In this document: positions 1 to 12,520 of the stretch, piece after piece
Layout of the letters: each line of letters opens with the position of its first letter
How positions within the stretch are numbered: position 1 is the first letter of the stretch
Assembly (NCBI RefSeq): GCF_005239225.2
Contig: NC_133300.1
Span: forward strand, 12,801,875-12,865,874
DNA length: 64,000 bases
From: Populus alba
Taxonomy: Eukaryota; Streptophyta; Magnoliopsida; Malpighiales; Salicaceae
Reading direction: 5' to 3'
The notes under the pieces: model-generated
Databases searched by the model: none
Seen by the model: only the letters and a program-made list of their open reading frames with translations
Told to the model about the DNA's origin: nothing
Translations under genes and position numbers: made by a program

Positions 1-493
1 GATTTAACGATTTCATAATAGAAGATAAATTGTCATTATTGTTGGCCTATTGCTCCAGGTGTCCATCGACTATTGGCCTATTGCTATCACTGAACAAAAG
101 CAAAATCACAGTCTATCATTCTTTACTTCTTTAATTGTGTTCAGTTTCACTTTCACTCCCACTGTCCCACACACAAAACAAAATTGAAATCCTTAAATTT
201 CTAAATCCTTAGTCTCTTTCTCTCAGCCTTCCAACAATTAACCACCACCAACAACCATCTTCTTTTTTATTTTTCCATCATTGACGATAACTAGAAAACC
301 AACTACTGTGAGATCCAGATTCCAGACAACAACAACGGTGTCTCTCCAGTCTCTAGCTCAAATACTTGTCCTTGTCCTCGACAATGCTAGCAAAACCACC
401 ATTCTTTGTAACCCCTCCACTTTCTTTCTGTTATTCATTTTCTAGGGTTTTCTAGTTTTACATATTTGTGATGTTTTGGTGTGTTTTCTTGTG

Positions 494-1432
494 ATTTAGA
501 TCTGCTTCAAATGGGAGAGGTAGTCTCCATGATCCAAGTGAGTTTCTTTTTTTTTTTTTAAAGGAAGAAAAATTGAGTTGGGAATTTATGTTACCGTATG
601 CTTTTTTTTTTTTGTCCTGAATTTTTGCTAATCTGATGCTTTTTTTTTTTTACGTGGTGTAGCGATTGGATTCAATGTAGAAATTATACAATACTGACAT
701 TAAGTTTCAAGTCTCGTCTGGCATCGAGATTCGGAACGTTCTTGGTGAGAAGAAGGTAATAATTTATTCTCAATTTTTATTTTTTCTGTCTTGTTTGGTA
801 TTCCTGTTGTGGTGCTATATGAAATCAGGTGACGGGTTTTTCATTTTTTTTGTTAGCCTTTATTGCTAGAAATATTAGAGTTGCAGCAGTTTTGGTGAAT
901 AATTGTGGTGAAAGTTTTAGTTTTGGGTTCCTGCAGCGTGTTAATAATCTGGATGCTGTGATGAGTGGAAAATTAAACTTAGTTTTAGGATCTTTTTATA
1001 TGAAAGAATTGAATGTGGTGATTTGATGATGATTTCATTTTACACAGGGGAATATTTTACACCATTTCTTTTTTTTCTCTTCAATTTTGAGCAAGACCCC
1101 TCTTGTTGTTTATCTCGCTTTATTTCTTTGTGGCTGCTGGTTGTCATATGGCAAATTGAGCAATATTTGCTACCTAGATTCTCTAATTTGAGAGAAAATT
1201 TTGTCTTTTTTTTTTACTTTTTTGGGGTGTAGCGATTGAGAATGATGTCAAATTGTAAATGACATACCATAATCTTGATTTTGGAAGGGCTAAACTTGAT
1301 TTGGTGGCTTGTGGCTGCTCCTTCAATGCTTTAATGGATAGGTATTCAGTGAGGAATTACACCAAATCTGTTTCTAAGAGCAATAAAGATTATGATTCTA
1401 GGAAACTGGTTCAATAAACTGAATTGAAGCAT
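494..1432 (+). pseudogene. possible decayed spliced gene at left edge
   Basis: Three stretches look like exons bounded by plausible splice signals. The first starts at an ATG at about 511, reads MGEVVSMIQ and ends at a GTGAGT donor near 540. The second, about 661-756, reads DIKFQVSSGIEIRNVLGEKK and ends at a GTAATA donor. The third begins about 1231 after a GGTGTAG acceptor and has a long coding-like reading (for example YHNLDFGRAKLDLVACGCSF) up to a TAA near 1417. In-frame stops occur shortly after the second and third acceptors, so no continuous product can be built. Long T-runs lie in the introns. I do not recognise the protein family. It could be a broken gene, a poorly conserved untranslated leader, or chance. 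The 5' part before 490 is CT-rich and leader-like. Confidence 0.25.
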
Positions 1433-2279
1433 GAATTTTTATTTTTTTAATGTATTTTTTTTATAATTTTACAATATAAATTTATTTTATATTTTTCATA
1501 TCATGCTAAAAATACATTTTTAATAACCTTGATTATCAGTGTATAATCAAAGAATCAGAGTTACACAGACACCTTCGCTGGCTCCAAAACAAAGACGGCA
1601 AATGAGTATGCAATTCCACTTCATAAGGAGGAGGAGGAGCACCTTCATTTGTTAAAAGCCAAGAAAGTTACACATGAAAAACTGAGATGAATTCCGAGGA
1701 GACAGCTAGAAGGATTGGCCAGACATCCATCGATCTAAACCTATGAGCAGGAATCTCTCCTCGGCAACTATTTTAGACAAATAAAAGCGATCAGACAACG
1801 GCCTATGGATCACTGGCTGCATTGGGCGGGCTTGGCTTTGATGGCTTAATAATATAATGACTTAATCTGCATAATTTACTGAGGTTACAGTTATCTACAG
1901 CAGGCCATACTGGATTGATTCAGCACAACCATAGAAAGTATTTTCCCCTAAAAAAAAAAAGACAATGTTAATCTATGTTAACATTTTTATAAATGTGACT
2001 CAAGTCATAAAACAAAAATCAAATGAAGTCTAATATTCAAAAATACAATATTAAAGTTTGAAATTTTTTAAAAAAATCAATTCTACAAATAAATAAAAAA
2101 ACAATTAAAAGAATAATAAACAAATTTGAAATAAAATTAAAATAAAAAATAATATAAAACTTTGAGTCAATCTAAGCTAGTATTGCAAATGTGTGACAAT
2201 GATCTTGAAGCCGAGTTATCGTCATAGAAAGCAAAACGAAAAAAAAAATAAAAAAGCTTAATTTTTAATACACCCAATG
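1433..2279. other. intergenic, no firm gene
   Basis: AT-rich DNA. One 45-codon open stretch at 1553-1690 on the plus strand reads SYTDTFAGSKTKTANEY and is rich in Glu and Lys near its end. It could be a last exon of the relic to the left, but no splice context proves this. Nothing else was recognised. Confidence 0.4.
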
Positions 2280-2695
2280 TTAAATGATAAAATCAAAAAA
2301 TTAAATTTGTTAAAAAAAAGATATAAAAAAGATCGATATGTTAAAATCTTATACTCGTGATCCAGGTAATGAGACTAGAATAATTGCTCTGAAAAAATTA
2401 ACGAAACCCAATTATAAACTAATCAAATATTTAATGATGAAATTAAAAAAATATATAAAAAAAAAGAACCAAGAAAAAAAAAACCTAAAAGAATAAGAGT
2501 CAAATCTAACATAAAAATTAAATTACTTCAAATAATAAAGGATGAAACTAAAAATATATTTTAAATAACAATAAAAGAAATAAGGACCAAATCTTATATA
2601 AAAAATCAAATAGAACAAAATATTAAAGGGTGAAATTAAAAAAAATAATTTAAAAACAAATAAAAAAAATAAGGACTACAATTTAAAAAAAAAAA
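2280..2695. repeat. AT-rich degenerate tandem repeat
   Basis: Poly-A-rich DNA in which a short core (GATGAAATTAAAAA and variants) recurs near 2431, 2539 and 2626, with AAGGACCAAATC-like sequence between copies. Spacing is about 90-110 bp. The unit is too diverged to define precisely. The same style of repeat appears in longer arrays at 42-44 kb and, in the opposite orientation, at 45-46 kb. Confidence 0.5.
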
Positions 2696-4721
2696 AAAAT
2701 GGAGGACACTTTGATTTTGACTGGGATGATAGAGTTTATGAGGGGAAGAGAGAAAAAAAAAGAAGAAAAAATCCCAACCGCCACCGAACCACAATGAAGA
2801 GCCTTACACATGCTCTCCAATTGGATGCGCTTACAAGGGAGGAGTCGGAGAAGATTGTGGTTGACCAGTTTTGATAGTTGGGAGATGTCACACACGCTAT
2901 CTAAAGGGGTGGGCGCCTCCAATCAATTTGGCGTGTGCACTATATGTATCATCAATATATATTTTTTAAATAATTTATCAAAAGAACTAAGTAACCCTAA
3001 CCTCACATAATATTAACAAAAAAATAATAATAATAATAACAAGAATAATAATAAAAAAAGTCTTTTCATAGGCTATATATTTTTTGCTTTTCAGAGCATC
3101 TCATTAATTATACTATGCTAACAAAGATAAAAGATAAAAAAATCTCTGCCTAATTAGTTAAACAAATTTAATTTTAAAAGATATTTTAGATATTATATTG
3201 TGCAGAACAAGTGTAAAGAGACCAATCTACCTTCATTCAATGTGGCAATGACAAATAGGTCTCGTTGAAAAGATAATCCCTTCTAAAAGCAAGTTATATG
3301 GTTTTCATTGCGGAGGATAAAATGATAATTTCACTGTCCGTAACACCTATAAATTTTTGTTAATGAGAGACAATACGAGCAAGACAAACCTCAAACTATT
3401 TTTAGAACTACAATTTTCGTAAGAGAGAAAAATTCTACAGGAGGCTCCTCTCAAGAAATTATATTCTGGTTGATGGCTCTATAGCCTTTACAATCTCTGA
3501 AGATGCATTGCATTGATTATAATAAGGTCGTCCAGCCCTGCATGCTCTTGTAATATAACGAGTCCAACTGAAATTCATAGTTCAACAATCGTTAATTTCG
3601 GGAAGAAATTGTCTTTGACATTGAACATCACTTCACATACTTACTGTCACAGTATATTGGTGTAAGAAAACCCAAAGTCAACATAAAAGCTATTTGTAAC
3701 AGCCAATTGTCATTTCAACAACATGCCTGATCAGCTATACTTCGAAGAATACAGTGGTTGTCCTTCCAGAAAGGCATCTGTTGAACATATTAAAGCTCTG
3801 TTTTAAACTTGCCCCCAGAATATCTCACACTTCCGAGAACCTTTGTGTAAAAATACAAAACACAATATCAATTTATTAGAATGAATAAAAGGAACTTTTA
3901 CACACATAATTTGTGTTTTTCAGGGAAAAAAAATGTTTTACCTCATCAATCATGTTGAAAATTATTTGCCAGTTCCACCAGTCGCAGAAGCAACCAATTG
4001 GAGATATTCTTCAGTTGCATAACAAACCAGGGAAATATCTTGATATGCTAATATTTATCTAAAATATAGAAGGAGAAAAAAATGGCTTTCATAAAAGCAG
4101 ACACGGATTTAGTTAAACAGGTTGCGCCATACTTCAAAATTCCACAAGTGGAAACATTACTTAACAGCACTAACAAGAGTAAAGCACGAAAAGAAACACT
4201 ACAAAGAGAGCGAAGTATTAGAAAGCAAATCATCAAGCATGATATGATTATGTTTAATCAATGTTAGTGCAAATCTACAGCATTGATTGAGGTATAATCA
4301 ACTTAATAAAACCTCATATCCAATTCGGTTAGCAAGTTACTGAATTCGGATTCAATAATTTGTTGATGTACTTTCTGCCCTCATTTCATGTGAAGCCGTT
4401 TCTATAATTCAATCAGCATCGACATGTGTATTCTGGACCTTACCTTGAAGCTGAAGCAGTCCAGTTAGGTCAAGTCAAGTCTATAACAAAGCATGATTTC
4501 CATGACCTGAATGTAACCAATGCATTCATAATCACCATTCACAGAAAAGGTAGCAAAAATGAAAAATTACCGACCCTTTTGGAGATACTATTCATTTGCA
4601 CAACTTACCCATTATCGCTCTGGTAGGGCTTCTAACATGTTCAATATCCTGGAGCCACCATGGAGGCTGATCCCCAAGGCCACAACCACTGTATTATGAG
4701 TACATGCAATTTTTTTAATTG
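2696..4721. other. intergenic / downstream of the PPR gene
   Basis: No convincing coding region. Short open frames near 2.8 kb, 4.1 kb and 4.4 kb carry no motif and lie in mixed-composition DNA. The part next to 4721 should contain the 3' untranslated region of the minus-strand PPR gene. Confidence 0.4.
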
Positions 4722-6845
4722 TCACCAATAATCTAAGCAAGAACACCTCCCATCTTGAAAGTGATGGAAACGGTTGGCATCTCTAACAACTATCACTCTG
4801 TTTGTAACCTTTGAAATAAGTCTCACAGCTGAATGGCAATCATCACATATCCTAAGGTTCTTAATAACAAGGATGGATGCTTCTGATGGCAACTTCAGAA
4901 GTCCATAAGCTATGGCCAGCTTCTCACTGTGATAACTAAGATAATATTCCTTCTGTTCATCCTCTACATCATGCAGTACTGCACCAATATCTGGAGTATA
5001 ACCCAGTGGCTTAATCATAGCTAAGAGTTCCTTTACTTTTTGATAAGTCTGACCATAATCTGGATGCTTATTGTCTTCCGAAGTAAATATATGGGTGACA
5101 TTTCCAATCTCTATCCAGCTCACCCCTGGTTCTTTCTTAATCTTTTTGTCCCTCATCAACTTTCTAACCTTGACAACTCCATCCCATCTCTTTTCCTTGG
5201 CATAGATATTAGATAACAGTGTGTAAGTCCCTACATCATTAGGGTCCATCTCCAAGACAAATTCTGCAACCCACCTTCCTAAGCCGTAGTTCTGATGGAC
5301 ATGGCATGCATTGAGCAAAGTACGCCAGGCAACAACATCCCATTTAACTGGTGCTGTCCTCATAAAATTCCGGGCTTCATTAAGTTGTCCTGTCTTGCTT
5401 AGAAGGCTAACAATACAAGTATAGTGTTCCAATCCAGGTTGGACACCAAACTGTTTCATTAGGTGGTGCAGATAATAGAATCCCTCTTGCACTAGACCCA
5501 GATGGCCACACGCAGAGAGAACCCCAGTAAAAGTTACATAGTTAGGATGCTCTTCTGCAGCCAACATGTCTTGAAACACAAGGAGAGCTTTCTTTCCAAG
5601 CCCATGGTGTGAGAAGCCACATATCATTGCATTCCAAGTAATGATGTCACGATGCATCATATCTGAAAATACTTTCTTAGCTGCTTCAATGTCGCCACTC
5701 TTTGCATACATATTTATTAAAGCATTTCCAACCATAACATGGTGCTTAAAGCCCGACTTCTCACTGTGTCCATGTAACAAAGACCCATTCCTTCGTGCAG
5801 ACAGGCCCGCACAAGCATTTAACAAGACAGCATATGTAAATTCATTTGATTTTACATTTTCCTGCTCCATTTTTGAAAATAAATTCAGTGCTTCTTCAAA
5901 GCAACCATTTTGAAAGTAAGAAGCCATGACCGCTGTCCATAACACAACATTCCGACTTTGCAAACCATCAAAGACCCCCCTTGCCATCAAACTCTTTCCA
6001 CATTTCCCGTACATAGTTATGATTGCACTGCTAACATATGCATCACATTCAACATCACTCGTCAACATCTTGCCATGAACATGCAAACCCAATCTCAAAT
6101 CTTTAAGAGAAGCACAAAGACTAAAAGCATTAACAAAAGTAACCTTATCCCACTTCACAGACTCGCTGACCATACTCCTCAGGACCTCCAAACCCTCCCT
6201 CAAATACCCATTTTCCACAAGTCTACTCAAAATCGAATTATAAGCAACAATATCATTTACAGGCACTTCATTCCAAACCCCCATTGCATCTTGAACAATC
6301 GAACATTTAGAATACATCGATACAAGAGCATTCCTCACATAATTATGAAACGAGAACCCAGTCTTTAACAAAAGCCCGTGACATTGCCTACCCTCCTCAA
6401 CTCTCCCACGATCACAACAAGAAGAAATCGCAATTGCGAATATATACTCATTCGGGCTAACATTACCCTCCGAAATCATATCTTTCAACAACCTAATCAC
6501 TTTCAAAGAAAACCCATTGAGTAAATACCCAGTCATCAAAGCACTCCAAGAAACCACATTTCTGTCAGGCATTCTATCAAACAAGTTGTGGGCAATGGAG
6601 ACCTGATTAACTTTTGCATAGAAATTTATCAAGGAATTAACTTCAATTATGTTGTTTTCTGTGGCTTGGGAAGTTACGATCAAATGGGAATGAATTGTTT
6701 TACCAACCTTGACGGTTTTAGTATCAGCTGACAGTTTTAAGAGCTTAATGAGGTCTAGAGGAGAGGAGGGCGAGACAGCATTTGGTCTGAGTAGAAATTG
6801 CGCGTGCCGGAATGGCACATAAACCTTTCTTTGTGCCTTTAGCAT
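4722..6845 (-). CDS. PLS-class pentatricopeptide repeat protein with DYW domain
   Basis: Predicted organellar RNA-editing factor: PLS repeats bind a specific RNA site and the C-terminal DYW domain is a cytidine-deaminase-like domain. The 707-aa frame is intronless, as is usual for the family. Repeats run from about residue 60 to 530, with typical strings such as NALINMYAKSGDIEAAKKVF and DIITWNAMICGFSHHGLGKK. E and E+ regions follow (about 530-610, including KKEPGVSWIEI). The DYW domain has the deaminase-type HSE at residue 639, CDDC at 667-670 and terminal LDYW. The N-terminus is basic and Ser/Leu-rich, fitting a targeting peptide. From memory it closely resembles Arabidopsis At5g39680 (EMB2744) in length and sequence; this was not checked by a search. 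The start at 6845 is the only upstream ATG in frame. The reading frame is intact, so the gene is probably functional. Confidence 0.95.
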   Translation of the reverse strand: MLKAQRKVYVPFRHAQFLLRPNAVSPSSPLDLIKLLKLSADTKTVKVGKTIHSHLIVTSQATENNIIEVNSLINFYAKVNQVSIAHNLFDRMPDRNVVSWSALMTGYLLNGFSLKVIRLLKDMISEGNVSPNEYIFAIAISSCCDRGRVEEGRQCHGLLLKTGFSFHNYVRNALVSMYSKCSIVQDAMGVWNEVPVNDIVAYNSILSRLVENGYLREGLEVLRSMVSESVKWDKVTFVNAFSLCASLKDLRLGLHVHGKMLTSDVECDAYVSSAIITMYGKCGKSLMARGVFDGLQSRNVVLWTAVMASYFQNGCFEEALNLFSKMEQENVKSNEFTYAVLLNACAGLSARRNGSLLHGHSEKSGFKHHVMVGNALINMYAKSGDIEAAKKVFSDMMHRDIITWNAMICGFSHHGLGKKALLVFQDMLAAEEHPNYVTFTGVLSACGHLGLVQEGFYYLHHLMKQFGVQPGLEHYTCIVSLLSKTGQLNEARNFMRTAPVKWDVVAWRTLLNACHVHQNYGLGRWVAEFVLEMDPNDVGTYTLLSNIYAKEKRWDGVVKVRKLMRDKKIKKEPGVSWIEIGNVTHIFTSEDNKHPDYGQTYQKVKELLAMIKPLGYTPDIGAVLHDVEDEQKEYYLSYHSEKLAIAYGLLKLPSEASILVIKNLRICDDCHSAVRLISKVTNRVIVVRDANRFHHFQDGRCSCLDYW

Positions 6846-7260
6846 TAGATTTGATTAGGTTTTGCAGCAATCGCAAGGTGGGTCTTCTAACTTCTAGTTG
6901 TCTCCAATGTCATCCTAAGGCCTTATGTTTGAAAGTGCAGGGCTTCTCCCTTTCTTTTTTGTAAGAAGTGAGAAGATTGGTTAACAACACATTGTCAATA
7001 AATAAATGTTGACAACATTGCGGGAACACAAAATAAATATGTTAGTTCAATTAGCTTACGGATGCCCAATTTATCATCATGGTCCTTTAGTTTGTGAGGG
7101 TGAGTTTTCAACTTGTTTCTAATTGAATATTTATACTTTTTTGAGTTTCTAATTATTGAAAAATTATCAATCAAATTATTTGGTTAGAATCCATTAGTTA
7201 ATTGTTGATTTTTATTAATCATTCTCCTAGTATCTTTATATAAATCTTATTCAATTAAGG
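6846..7260. other. upstream region of the PPR gene
   Basis: Should hold the promoter and leader of the minus-strand PPR gene. No clear TATA box or other element was identified. The part beyond about 7000 becomes AT-rich repeat-like DNA. Confidence 0.4.
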
Positions 7261-7485
7261 AGGTGTTTAAAAATATAGTTGTAGTTAATTTTCAAAGTGT
7301 TTTTTTACTCGGAAATGCATCAAAATAATATATTTTTTATTTTTTTTTTTAAAAATTATTTTTGACATCAGCACATTAAAATGATATGAAAACATAAAAA
7401 AAAAAATTTAATTTGAAGTAATGAAAAAAATACAAAATTTTTAATTTTTTTCAAAAATGCTTTTGAATCGTAAAAATTAACGAGG
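7261..7485. mobile_element. AT-rich MITE-like repeat, copy 1
   Basis: Member of an interspersed family seen six or more times in this window. Shared features are a TTTTCAAAGTG-like left part, a GGAAATGCATCAAAATAATA segment, ATTTTTGAcATCAGCACAT in the centre, TTTGAAGTAA near the right end and an AAATGCTTTTGAATCG-like right end. It has no coding capacity. The family resembles a very common poplar repeat known to me from memory. Terminal inverted repeats are clearest in the copy at 62128-62339. Confidence 0.6.
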
Positions 7486-7844
7486 TCTAAGTAAAAAGAA
7501 AAACAACATTAAAATATTAAATTTTTAGCATTTTGGTTAGTACCAAATATTAAACCAATCCACCTCTAACATTTATTTTGGATTTGATTATAATTAAATT
7601 TTCTTTATTAAATTTAGTGGGTGTGATTTTGTTTTATTATGCAAAGAATCCTGGTAGGATTAAGGCTTAACTATTTATTTGTTTAGATGATGTTATATGT
7701 TCATATGAGCTATTATGTACTATGAGAGTTAGATGTGATGATCTCCAAAATCCAAGATATATAAATAAAAGGTTATTTAGTGTTTGAGATAGCAGTTAAT
7801 CAATATATTCACGTCCTTAGACTTTTTCTTCCTCTAACTATTTG
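7486..7844. other. intergenic, nothing recognised
   Basis: AT-rich sequence with no gene, RNA or element boundary that I can support. Confidence 0.4.
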
Positions 7845-8290
7845 CCACTCCTATTCTTATCAAGCTCAGGGGAACTTGATATCCATGGTGTAGAATGGCG
7901 TGATAGGTGGACCACCTCGTTTTTACGTTGTCCAGATGGTCGCCTAGAATAACCACTTCGTGTTCGAGATTCACAAGGGCGTGTATGCTCCTTTGTATGG
8001 CTTAATGATCTATGAGGTTGAGGATTCTTGTCGGGATCATTTTTTACGCATCCTTCTGGATAATATAATTGTCAACGAACATTAGGTAGGGCCTGCTGTT
8101 GTAAAGGTGAGTGTAGAGATGCAGTAATTTGCTGAGGAGGAGCTGCAATCAATGGTGATGGATTTTCTCTTGCTTGTTGATTTCCTAGAACTGCCTGGGT
8201 GAGGAGCTGTATCTATTCCATCAATTATTAAAGAATTATGTGGGTGGGGGTTAGTGTATCTACTGTGAAAGGAAATCAGTAACTCATTCT
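7845..8290 (-). pseudogene. LTR-retroelement gag-like fragment
   Basis: On the minus strand one frame reads almost without interruption from about 8240 down to 7845 and is Gln/Pro/Ser/Arg-rich. It includes IQLLTQAVLGNQQARENPSP and later KNPQPHRSLSHTKEHTR and SRRPSGQRKNEVVH, with one stop in the middle and two or three upstream. This composition fits the coiled-coil and basic linker of a Ty3/gypsy-type Gag. No zinc knuckle, protease or LTR could be joined to it, so it is treated as a fragment. The family assignment is an inference from composition only. Confidence 0.35.
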
Positions 8291-8767
8291 ATTCTAGGAG
8301 TGTTCTGTTTATCTACCATTGATGACAATAATTAGGAAAAACAATATAACAATAAAGCTATTTATGATTTTTTATAAATGTTCCTCACAAACAACGTCAT
8401 TATTTGTGAATCATTGTGAGCTTGAAAGGGATAACCATTTTATGAATGTAAACCTCTAATATTCATCACACCTATTCACTAGGTCTATGACATCCTAGAG
8501 TATGGTTGACCAGTGAAAATCTGCTTATGTTGCCTAAGCTACAAAAGCTCTAGAGCTCGTATATAAGCCACATATACCTTCATATATTTCTTGTAAGACA
8601 TAAGAGCTTTTTTATGGGGACAAACATTTCAATAATGGAGCTGAGGTAGATCTTTTATATAAGACTTTGTCAATCATGTAATACCCTAATATGCGTTCTA
8701 TAATCTGAACGACTTTGTTTTTGTTTAATAACTCCTTTATTTGTAAATAATTTCTATTAAGTATTCT
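8291..8767. other. intergenic, possible retroelement remnant
   Basis: No coding sequence recognised. It lies between a gag-like fragment and the 3' end of a LINE and may be non-coding retroelement sequence. No terminal repeats were found. Confidence 0.3.
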
Positions 8768-11369
8768 TCACTCATCAACTATGTTAATGGGGACAGCTAC
8801 CTGCTCATCTTTACTAACACTAGGGAGTTCCATGTAATTGAATTTGACGTTTCTTCTCACACCATGTTTTTGCAAAGTTATCAACCATATGATTAGCCTT
8901 ACATAAACTATGACAGAAAGATAAAAAGCCAACTGTGAGGAGAAACAAGTTGCTAGAACAAAATTTTTATGAAATCTCCATGATCTAATTTCCATGACCT
9001 AATAAATAGCTTATTCATTCAATTTACCATAAAAACATAATCCAGATTCAAAGATGAAATTTCTACCAAAAAAATCATCACCTGTATAAGATAATTCAAG
9101 AGCTTTAATTATAGCTAGCAATTCAGCCTTATTTGAATCTTTAATTCCCACAAAAGCAGAGAAAAAACCCATCACAAGGCTATTATGATCATGAAAAACC
9201 CCACGAATACCAACAAGATCAGGTTTTCCAATAGAAAAGCCATCAAAATTTTACCTAAATGTATATGGTTCAGGAGGATACCATGAAATGGGGAGGGGGG
9301 GTTAGAACACTTGGTATTTGACTAACAGGCCAATCTTTCAGCTGAAATTAATAAATCAAGGGCACAATAAAAAAATTCAAAAAAAAAAAGCTTTGATCCA
9401 TACATACAATATAATTAAAATAAGAAGAAAGATGATATCATAATCAAACTACTTATTGTTGAAGATAAATTTATTTCTAGCAAGCCAAAGACACCATAAG
9501 ACTGTAAATAACAACATAAACCACATACTTTTTTTTTAAACTTCCCATAGACAAGATGTTCCCGCCAATCAACAAATATTTCTCAAATATGTCAATGATT
9601 ATAACAGTGTATAAGAAGGTGCTTAATAGTTTACTCAAAGCCTAAACATAAAAGACAATTAGCATCTTTTGCATTAACAATACCTTGCATTGGTTCATAT
9701 AGAATCCATGTCCTATATCTATATATAAAAAAAAAATTCTTTTCGTTAAGCATATATAATAAAATAGAGTGAAAGAGTCCACCCTGAAACCAAGGGGGTT
9801 ACTAACTAACAACCAAGTCCTCTCCGAACCGCAGGAGATAGTTTCCCATTATAGGGCTCACCAACTTCACTTGCCTCTATGAGAGGCTCTGACCAACACA
9901 TCTCTAGTATTAATTTTGCCACAAATGGTCATTTAACAAAAAAATTTCAACCTTAGAAAGAACCAATCCTTTTCATATACCATTGAAAGAGTTGCGTAGA
10001 TTAATTTGGCTTGAAGGTGATAGCAAACCACCAGTGGATTTTACTGAATAAACCCCATTAGAATTAGGTTTTCAGATTAGTTTATCATTAACTTCATAGT
10101 CTAACATAACACAAGACAGTTTGTTGAATAGAACTTTAAAACCCCCAATCTCTTTTTCTTTTAGAGCTATTCTCCATCTAAAACTTCATATCCAAGAGAA
10201 GCCATCCCACATTCCTATGTTAGCAATAAAAGAGATCTAATCCTTTGAAAGGCTAAAAAGCCCAGGAAAATAGATGCAGGACAAGAATCCCCTAGCAATG
10301 TATCATGCCAGAAACTAGTATCCATGCTATTCCCAACCAAAACACAAACTTCTTTGTTGATAATATTTTGAAACTTATCATCCTTATAACAAATCTTGAT
10401 GATTATAAACCATGTACTTCCACTGTAATTAACATTAAGGAAATATAAAGTAGATTTCTAATTGTGTAGATTATATATGGTATTCTTCCATAAACCTGAA
10501 TCTAAGCATTAGTATCTCCAAAACCATTTGAGTACCAAAGCTTTCTTTTTGTTAAGAATGGAACTAATACCAATTCCTCCTAGTTTTTTTGGAAGAACAA
10601 TCGAGGTCCATTTAACATTACATAATTTCTTCCTTCCCTCCTCACCTGATCTGATTTGATTTTCAATTTTTGTAGCTACAATGATTGGAATGGGGTACAA
10701 AAAGAGATAGTAAATCTGAAGGTTAGTTAACACTAATTTGATCAAATAAACCCTCACACCAATAAACAAAAGATGCCATTTCCAAGCAACCAATCTACTA
10801 CTAATTTTAGTTATAATAGGCTTTCACTTCATAATATAGGATGATGAAGCTCTAGGAGGCACTCCTGAGTACTTAAATGGTAGCCTTTCATTCCAACACA
10901 TGAAGTTATTTGCAACGAAGGAAACAACATCATCATCAATTCCAATTCTAATTATAGAGCTTTTATAGAAATTTACCTTTAAGCTACAAATCAATTTGAA
11001 ACAATGAAGGATTCTTTTAATGTTTTGAAAAGAGGATAAATTATTGGAACTGAACATGAGAGCATCATCTGCAAACTAAAGATGAGTGATGTTCATTTGA
11101 TCCTTACCAAACCTGATACCTTAAGTGAAGCCCAAATCATAACCTTTCTTAAGCATTTTGCTAAGTCCCTCTACTACAATGTTGAATGGAAGTGGTGATA
11201 AAGAATCACCTTGCCTAAGCCCTTTTTCCATAGAGAACTATGGAGTTGGAAAACCATTAATAAATATTAAATTTTAGTAGTTAAGATATACGAACTATGA
11301 AATCCATCCTCTTTAATGAGAACTAAATCCCATAAAATCCATAACCTCATCAAGATATTCCTAAATCAT

Positions 11370-12475
11370 AGACATGAGTGATACGTGTGTGCCTTCTTTT
11401 TGGCTGTATAGTCCAGGGAACGACTAGCCCCCTTCTCCAGCATTGTCATTGTTCTAGTTTAATTTTTATTTGTACAAATAAAATTGTAATGAATATTTGG
11501 ATTTTATATTATTCAATTTTATTTTTACATATTTCAATTTTATACAATTTGTTTTGTTTAATTATTTTATTATTATTATTATTATTCTATATAATTTTAT
11601 ATTAATTATTCTATACAATTTTATTTTTTAAAATATTTTTTTAATTATCATGGATCGAATTACAAATGGAATAAATCCGTCAGTAATTTACAAAGAGTTG
11701 GAAAACATTTACTGCATATGCCACAATCACTGATGAAAATACAAATATAATCAATTCTTTGATATATTCCAGAGAGTCTGGAAAAACATTATTGCATATG
11801 CCACTATCACCAATGGAAATATACTGATATAATTATTTCGTCGGTGAATTTCCAACGGGAAAAGTTTTTTTAACACTCATTTTTTGTCTGTAAAAATGTT
11901 CGGTTTATAATTTTTTTTACCGACAAAATTAGCGATGGATGATGGAATTTTCGATGAATGGTATACCAACAAATGTATTATGTTAGTGAGTTAGTCGGTA
12001 AAACTTTTATCGATTGAATGATACTATCATGGCAACAGAAAAATTATGTCGGTAGCACTATAAAATATTATAGTGATAGCTTTCATCACTTTTCCACCAC
12101 CACTAACACATTCCATAGTTTTTTTTACGCTTATTTTTTGTCTGTAAAATCATCGGTTTATAATTTTTTTTACAAATAGAATTAGCGATAAATGATGGAA
12201 TTACCGATGAACGGTATACTGATGGGCGTATTCTATTGGTGAATTTCTAGTGGAAAAAGTTTTTTTCGTGCTTATTTTCCATCTGTAAAACCATCGGTTT
12301 ATAATTTTATTTTATTTTATTGACAAAATTAGCAACAAATGATGGAATTTTCGACAAACGGTATACCGACAAACGTATTATGTTGGAGAATTGATCGGTA
12401 AAAGTTTCACCAACAAAATAATAATATCTTGCCAACAGAAAAATTATGTGGATAAAACTATAAGATATTATAGTG
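11370..12475 (+). mobile_element. En/Spm (CACTA) transposon 3' end inside the LINE
   Basis: The left part (11378-11457) encodes the tail of a Ptta/En/Spm-type transposase: VPSFWLYSPGND, a stop, then PPSPALSLF and stop. It closely parallels the tail of the second CACTA relic at 25.2-25.6 kb. It is followed by about 1 kb of subterminal repeats with variants of ACCGACAAAATTAGCGA and ATGGAATTTTCGA, typical of CACTA ends. The element ends with TATAGTG at 12475, the complement of CACTATA, directly against LINE endonuclease sequence. The 5' half of the transposon is absent. It belongs to the same broad family as 25190-26189. Confidence 0.7.
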
Positions 12476-12520
12476 ATAGCTATCATAACTTTTCCACCAC
12501 CACTAACAGAGTCCATAGTT
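11721..12520. repeat. tandem duplication of a CACTA-LINE junction, about 400 bp
   Basis: The CACTA terminus TATAGTG occurs twice, at 12069-12075 and 12469-12475, exactly 400 bp apart. Each is followed by the same 45-bp piece of LINE endonuclease (containing CTTTTCCACCACCACTAACA). Upstream sequence matches at about 390-400 bp spacing. The second copy continues into the rest of the LINE; the first does not. Only a duplication after insertion explains LINE sequence next to both ends. Confidence 0.65.

Noticed and set aside
2696..3010. Small frames on both strands near 2.7-3.0 kb
   Set aside because: No motif, and flanked by poly-A and simple repeats; not supported as genes.
5958..6368. 136-codon plus-strand frame
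   Set aside because: Antisense shadow of the PPR gene; no independent support.
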